From Dyella_B sp966430775 (GTDB lineage Bacteria > Pseudomonadota > Gammaproteobacteria > Xanthomonadales > Rhodanobacteraceae), in contig CBJMMB010000120.1 in assembly GCA_966430775.1 (NCBI GenBank), forward strand, positions 1 through 9,744: 9,744 nt of DNA. Direction: 5' to 3'. The notes below the pieces were generated by a model. The model searched no databases. It saw nothing but the letters and a program-made list of their open reading frames with translations, and was not told the DNA's origin. The translations under genes and the position numbers were made by a program. Every line of letters starts with the position of its first letter. Position 1 is the stretch's first letter. Shown one piece after another: positions 5,607-9,744 of this stretch.

Positions 5607-6953
5607 GTGGGGGTTACACGCGACATGGACCAATCGGGCGAAGCGGGCGTGAGCGCAGCGCCGGTCGCGAAGGCGGGCACCTACCGCTGGCGCGTGTGCG
5701 CCATGCTATTGCTGGCAACCACCATCAACTACATCGACCGCCAGGTGCTGGGTGTGCTCGCGCCGTTCCTGCAGGAAAAAATCGGCTGGAGCGAGCTTGA
5801 ATACAGCTATATCGTCACCGCGTTCCAGGCGGCATATGCCATCGGCCTGCTCGGCGCCGGCGCGATCATCGACAAGTTCGGCACGCGTGTCGGCTATGCG
5901 CTGGCGATTGGTGTGTGGAGCCTGGCTGCCGCCAGCCATGCGCTGGCCACCGGCGTGGTCAGTTTCGCGGTGGCGCGTTTTGCGTTGGGCTTGGGCGAAT
6001 CCGGCAATTTTCCGGCGGCGATCAAGGCCGTGGCCGAATGGTTTCCGCAGCGCGAGCGGGCGATGGCCGCGGGCATCTTCAATGCCGGCTCGAATATCGG
6101 CGCCCTTATTGCGCCGGTGCTGGTGCCGGTGGTGGCGGCGCGCTGGGGCTGGCAGGCGGCGTTTCTTTGCACGGGCACGCTCAGCGCCATGTGGCTGGTG
6201 ATGTGGCTGCGCACCTATCGAACGCCCGATACGCAGCCGAAGCTATCCGCCGCCGAACGCGCATATATCGGCCACGAACCGCGAGCGGCGCAAAAACGCG
6301 TGCCATGGTCGACACTGCTGCGGCATCCGCAAGCCTGGACCCTGATCGCCGCCAAGTTCATCACCGATCCGATCTGGTGGTTCTTCTTGTTCTGGCTGCC
6401 GAAATTCCTGCACGCGCAATACGGCCTGAGTCTGCTGGAACTGGGCTTGCCGCTGGTCGTTGTGTTCGTGCTGGCCGATCTGGGCAGCATTGCGGGCGGC
6501 TGGCTGGCGGGCAGGCTGATCAGGCGCGGCTGGAGCGTGAATCGCGCACGCAAGGGCGCCATGCTCGTCTGCGCGCTGCTGATCGTGCCGGTCGTTTTTG
6601 CGGCGAAGGCCAATCATCTGTGGTTGGCGGTGGCGCTGATCGGCATGGCGACGGCGGGGCATCAGGGCTGGTCGGCCAATGTCTATACGCTGGCTTCGGA
6701 TTTGTTTCCGCGCGATGCGGTCGCGTCGGTGGTCGGCATGGGCGGCTTCGCCGGCGCCGTGGGCGGCATGCTTATATCCACGGTGATCGGATTGCTGCTG
6801 CAGGCTACCGGCAGCTACGTGCCGGTGTTCATGCTGGCCGGTTCGGCGTACCTGATCGCGCTTGGCGTGGTGCACGCGCTCGCGCCACGTCTGCAGCCGG
6901 TGCGGCTGCAAAGCGCTTCCGTTTCCGTCGGCGATGCCGATAAGCCGCTGTGA
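5607..6953 (+). CDS. exuT: ExuT-like hexuronate transporter (MFS, anion:cation symporter family)
   Basis: A 448-residue inner-membrane MFS protein with about 12 membrane segments. Motifs typical of the ACS/ExuT group are visible: ATTINYIDRQVLGVLAPFLQ (residues 37-56), the motif A loop DKFGTRVG (89-96), GLGESGNFPAAIKAVAEWF (128-146) and RERAMAAGIFNAGSNIGA (149-166). Family members carry glucuronate or galacturonate into the cytoplasm with a proton. uxaC follows 40 bp downstream on the same strand, the enzyme that uses these acids, which strongly supports hexuronate as substrate. GTG 5607 is preferred from ribosome-site spacing; ATG 5592, ATG 5601 and ATG 5634 are in-frame alternatives, so the first roughly 10 residues are uncertain. 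The LacI-type operator at 5535-5548 lies just upstream. Related ACS members also carry other organic anions such as galactarate, so the exact substrate rests on context. Confidence 0.91.
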   Translation: MGVTRDMDQSGEAGVSAAPVAKAGTYRWRVCAMLLLATTINYIDRQVLGVLAPFLQEKIGWSELEYSYIVTAFQAAYAIGLLGAGAIIDKFGTRVGYALAIGVWSLAAASHALATGVVSFAVARFALGLGESGNFPAAIKAVAEWFPQRERAMAAGIFNAGSNIGALIAPVLVPVVAARWGWQAAFLCTGTLSAMWLVMWLRTYRTPDTQPKLSAAERAYIGHEPRAAQKRVPWSTLLRHPQAWTLIAAKFITDPIWWFFLFWLPKFLHAQYGLSLLELGLPLVVVFVLADLGSIAGGWLAGRLIRRGWSVNRARKGAMLVCALLIVPVVFAAKANHLWLAVALIGMATAGHQGWSANVYTLASDLFPRDAVASVVGMGGFAGAVGGMLISTVIGLLLQATGSYVPVFMLAGSAYLIALGVVHALAPRLQPVRLQSASVSVGDADKPL

Positions 6954-6993
6954 GCAAGATTCGAGTTTTCAATTTCCGGAATGTCCACACGCC

Positions 6994-8418
6994 ATGAAAC
7001 TTGCCATGCTTCCGATGAAGCTGCACCAGGATCGTCTTTTCCCCTCCGATCCCACTCAGCGGGCGATCGCCCGTCGCCTGTACGAACTTATCGCCAACCT
7101 GCCGATCATCAGTCCGCACGGCCACACCGATGCGGCTTGGTTCGCGGACAACATGCCGTTCGCCAATGCCACCGAATTGTTGCTGGTGCCGGACCACTAC
7201 GTGTTCCGCATGCTCTACAGCCAAGGCATTCCGCTCGATGCCTTGGGCATTCCGCGCCGCGACGGTTCGCGCGCTGCCGTTGATCCGCGCGAAGCGTGGC
7301 GGTTGTTTGCGCAAAACATTCATCTGTTTCGAGGCACGCCATCGTCGTTGTGGTTGAACCATGTCTTTCACGATGTGTTCGGCTTGCGCGTGCGCTTGGA
7401 AGCGCGCACGGCGGATCTGTATTACGACCACATCACCACTGCGCTGGCGCGGGCGGAATTCCGGCCGCGTGCCTTGTTCGAGCGCTTCCGCATTGAGGTG
7501 CTGGCGACCACCGAATCACCCATCGATTCGCTGCACCACCATGCGGTCATTCGCAGCAGTGGATGGAGTGGGCGGGTCATCACGGCATATCGGCCCGATG
7601 TTGTCGTAGATCCTGAGCACGAACAGTTTTCTGCTGCGCTGGAAACCTTCGGCGCAATCACCGGCGAAGACGTGCACACATGGGCGGGCTACCTGCGCGC
7701 GCATCGCCAGCGGCGCGCGTTTTTTGCCGAAGCCGGTGCAACGTCGACCGATCACGGCCATCCCACCGCGGCCACCGCGAACCTTTCCTCCGCCGAGGCC
7801 GGCAAGTTGTTCGACCGGATCGTGCGCGGCAAGGCCAGCGCGCAGGATGCCGAGCTGTTCCGCGCCCAGATGCTGACCGAGATGGCTGCCATGAGCCTGG
7901 ATGATGGCCTGGTGATGCAGCTCCATCCCGGCTGCTTCCGCAATCACAATCGCGAGCTGTTCGAACGGTATGGCCGCGACAAAGGTGCGGATCTGCCGTT
8001 GCGCACGGACTACGTGCATGCGCTGAAGCCCTTGCTCGATCGTTTCGGCAACGAACCGAAGTTCAGGATGATTCTTTTTACGCTGGACGAAAGTACGTAT
8101 AGCCGTGAACTGGCGCCGATGGCTGGCCATTATCCGACGCTCTACCTGGGCCCGGCGTGGTGGTTCCACGATGCGCCGGAAGGCATGTGGCGTTTTCGCG
8201 AATGGACGCTCAGCAGCGCCGGGTTCTACAACACCGTCGGCTTCAATGACGATACACGTGCATTCCTGTCGATTCCGGCGCGACACGATGTGTCGCGGCG
8301 GGTGGATTGTGCGTTTCTTGCCAAGCTGGTGGCCGAGCATCGGCTGGATGAGGATGAGGCGGCGGAGCTTGCGTTTGATCTGGTGTATCGGTTGCCGAAG
8401 CAGGCGTATAGGTTGTGA
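6994..8418 (+). CDS. uxaC: Uronate isomerase (glucuronate/galacturonate isomerase)
   Basis: UxaC, 474 residues, close to the usual 465-475. It interconverts D-glucuronate with D-fructuronate and D-galacturonate with D-tagaturonate, the first cytoplasmic step of hexuronate breakdown. It is an outlying member of the amidohydrolase superfamily. Visible are the strand-1 metal-site pair in PIISPHGHTD (His42, His44), ATTESPIDSLHHH, MQLHPGCFRNHN (His311), the long conserved block ELAPMAGHYPTLYLGPAWWF, and GFNDDTRAF (Asp419/Asp420, the strand-8 acid), followed by SIPARHDVSRR. The frame is open back to 6862 inside exuT, but homology begins near LHQDRLFPSDP. The ATG at 6994 is chosen, with ATGs at 7006 and 7015 as alternatives; none has a good Shine-Dalgarno sequence, so coupling to exuT 40 bp upstream is likely. 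The next enzymes (fructuronate reductase, mannonate dehydratase) are not in the window. Confidence 0.97.
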   Translation: MKLAMLPMKLHQDRLFPSDPTQRAIARRLYELIANLPIISPHGHTDAAWFADNMPFANATELLLVPDHYVFRMLYSQGIPLDALGIPRRDGSRAAVDPREAWRLFAQNIHLFRGTPSSLWLNHVFHDVFGLRVRLEARTADLYYDHITTALARAEFRPRALFERFRIEVLATTESPIDSLHHHAVIRSSGWSGRVITAYRPDVVVDPEHEQFSAALETFGAITGEDVHTWAGYLRAHRQRRAFFAEAGATSTDHGHPTAATANLSSAEAGKLFDRIVRGKASAQDAELFRAQMLTEMAAMSLDDGLVMQLHPGCFRNHNRELFERYGRDKGADLPLRTDYVHALKPLLDRFGNEPKFRMILFTLDESTYSRELAPMAGHYPTLYLGPAWWFHDAPEGMWRFREWTLSSAGFYNTVGFNDDTRAFLSIPARHDVSRRVDCAFLAKLVAEHRLDEDEAAELAFDLVYRLPKQAYRL

Positions 8419-8466
8419 TGTTGCGGGATGTCTTTAGGGTTCGCCATAAACCACTTCCTCGCGAGT

Positions 8467-8536
8467 CGTCATTCCGGCGAAGGCCGGAATCCATGCTTCG
8501 TACTGGCGATGGATTCCGGCCTTCGCCGGAATGACG
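8467..8536. repeat. REP-like double palindrome in the uxaC / GH35 convergent gap
   Basis: Arms 8467-8494 and 8509-8536 are exact reverse complements over 28 bases with a 14-base spacer. Each arm folds alone: stem ATTCCGGC/GCCGGAAT around a GAAG loop. It lies between the stop codons of two convergent genes (8418 and 8566), the usual place for such repeats. It could serve as a two-way transcription barrier, but no T-run follows on either strand. Nothing else is seen in the 147-bp gap. Confidence 0.85.
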
Positions 8537-8565
8537 ATACGTTTTGAATAAAATCTGCTGCGAAG

Positions 8566-9744
8566 CTACCGCCTCGCCGCATACAACCGCACACGATAAA
8601 TCCGCACCTCCCGCGCATCCATGCTGAGCTGCCTTCCCTGATTGCTCTGATCACCATTCAAGCGCCGCTCGACCTTCCAATCCGCCCCTGAGCGCGATAC
8701 TTCCTCGATACTTGCGATACCCGCCACACGCGCATCGGTATCAGGATCCCGCGTGATGCTGACCGTGAGTCCACTACCAACGATATAGAACTCATCGGCT
8801 GTAGATTCGAGCACCAGCATGGCGCCATCGCCGCTGAGCAGGCGCTTATCTGGCCATGAGCGCGCAAGTGTCGCAGTGAACAGATAGCCACCCAGCGCAA
8901 CGGTCTGCGTCGGCCGCGGACTGGTTGCATGAAGCACCAGGCCGCGCGTACGGTTTTCCGTCTGTGCTTGCGTGAGTTGATCGCCGAATTCATCGAGCGC
9001 GCCGTACACCTGCATCAGTAGCGGCGGCGGTGCGTCCTTGTCATGCGACAGACTATCGATGCCGAACGGGCAGAAGCCGAAGGCCTTGGCTTCGCCATAG
9101 GCGTACAGCGCGTTGTACGGAGCGCTCTCGATTTTCGCTTCCGGAACGAATGCCGGGTTGCCCAGTGACCGGTAGCGCTGCATCCAGTGAGCGAAGTCGG
9201 GCCAGTAGATGTCCGGCGCATAAAAATCGATATGCGTCGCGACGGCCTGGTAGATCTGCTGGTAATAGGGATGAGGGCCGCCGCTGGGATACTCGCCTGC
9301 GCGTTCGAGCGGCGCCGGAAGCTGGGCGTTCATGTACATTGGCAGCGCATACTGCTGCTTGCCTGCGCTGGCCACCGCATCGGCATAGCTGGCGTAGCGC
9401 CAGGCCATGAATGCTTCGTCCGCCGGGTCGCCGAACACTTCTTTCCAGCTGCGTCCTTGTGGGTTGAAGTGGGCCGCGAGTTCGGGCGTCAACGTGCCGC
9501 GCTTCGCTGAGAGGGTGTGCACGAGCGACGGCGGCACCTCGCCATCGAAGGCGCGATTGGCGAGTGCGGAGCGATCCCTGCCGTTACCGACCAGGCCTAC
9601 TTCGTTTTCGACCTGCACCATCAATACGGTCTGCTGCGAGTCTTCCGTTCGCACGTGCGCCATCAGCGCGGCGAAGGCGCGGCTGTCCAGGCGCAGCGTT
9701 TCGTCGCCGAAGGTGGAAAGAATCTCCAGCGGTGCGCCGTCGAT
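8566..9744 (-). CDS. GH35 beta-galactosidase with DUF5597-like C-terminal region, C-terminal part
   Basis: The frame is open from the right edge; 392 residues and the TAG stop are in the window, while the N-terminus and any signal peptide lie outside. The in-frame ATG at 9663 is internal: the 27 residues before it (to IDGAPLEILSTF at the edge) continue the same domain. The GH35 acid/base motif is clear in TVLMVQVENEVGL (Gln44, Glu46-Asn-Glu48 of the visible part; Glu48 is the expected acid/base). Family-like blocks follow: YALPMYMNAQL, HIDFYAPDIYWPDF, FVPEAKIES (a candidate for the nucleophile region) and FGFCPFGIDS. The final ~150 residues are beta-rich and resemble the DUF5597 tail of bacterial GH35 enzymes. 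As I recall, the xyloglucan beta-galactosidase of Cellvibrio japonicus belongs to this type. It would cleave terminal beta-galactose from oligosaccharide side chains. It converges on uxaC and is transcribed separately from exuT-uxaC. Confidence 0.88.
   Translation of the reverse strand: MDGAPLEILSTFGDETLRLDSRAFAALMAHVRTEDSQQTVLMVQVENEVGLVGNGRDRSALANRAFDGEVPPSLVHTLSAKRGTLTPELAAHFNPQGRSWKEVFGDPADEAFMAWRYASYADAVASAGKQQYALPMYMNAQLPAPLERAGEYPSGGPHPYYQQIYQAVATHIDFYAPDIYWPDFAHWMQRYRSLGNPAFVPEAKIESAPYNALYAYGEAKAFGFCPFGIDSLSHDKDAPPPLLMQVYGALDEFGDQLTQAQTENRTRGLVLHATSPRPTQTVALGGYLFTATLARSWPDKRLLSGDGAMLVLESTADEFYIVGSGLTVSITRDPDTDARVAGIASIEEVSRSGADWKVERRLNGDQSNQGRQLSMDAREVRIYRVRLYAARR

Noticed and set aside
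5461..5652. Small plus-strand open frame in the divergent control region
   Set aside because: No ribosome site, crosses the operator and the real exuT start in another frame, no recognisable product.

Overview
The window looks like part of a plant cell-wall carbohydrate utilization locus from a GC-rich gammaproteobacterium of the Xanthomonadales (Lysobacterales). The Xanthomonadaceae or Rhodanobacteraceae are most likely. Three things point there. One is a very large TonB-dependent receptor beside glycoside hydrolases and sugar transporters, the 'CUT locus' layout described in Xanthomonas. The second is two copies of a LacI-type palindrome that differ by one base each from the xylan/XylR box I recall from Xanthomonas. 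The third is dispersed CGTCATTCCGGCGAAGGCC-type palindromic repeats. The lineage call is inference; no rRNA or species marker is present.

Layout. On the minus strand, reading right to left from the central intergenic region: a TonB-dependent receptor (5277-2401), a 351-bp repeat-filled gap, a GPH-family sugar:cation symporter (2049-565) and, 33 bp later, the N-terminal 177 residues of a GH43 glycoside hydrolase that runs off the left edge (531-1). On the plus strand, divergent from the receptor: an ExuT-like hexuronate transporter (5607-6953) and uronate isomerase UxaC (6994-8418), 40 bp apart and probably one operon. Converging on uxaC from the right is the C-terminal part of a GH35 beta-galactosidase with a DUF5597-like tail (9744-8566), whose start lies outside the window.

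How it fits together (inference from families). The receptor would bring plant oligosaccharides across the outer membrane. The GPH symporter would take xylosides or arabinosides into the cytoplasm for GH43, which has no signal peptide. The GH35 enzyme would remove beta-galactosyl caps. Released glucuronate or galacturonate would enter through ExuT and be isomerised by UxaC. Glucuronoxylan, arabinogalactan-bearing pectin or galactosylated xyloglucan are all possible targets. The divergent 329-bp region carries two operator-like sites, one facing each transcription unit, so a single LacI-family repressor encoded elsewhere probably controls both arms.

Non-coding structure. The gap between the receptor and symporter genes holds a nested inverted-repeat element (outer arms 2130-2168 and 2353-2391, inner perfect 28-bp arms 2242-2269 and 2293-2320) and a possible minus-strand terminator. 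The uxaC/GH35 convergent gap holds a second perfect 28-bp inverted repeat of the same family. No tRNA, rRNA, CRISPR array or complete insertion sequence was seen. The genes themselves are of known families. The repeats and operator arrangement are the parts most worth a second look.
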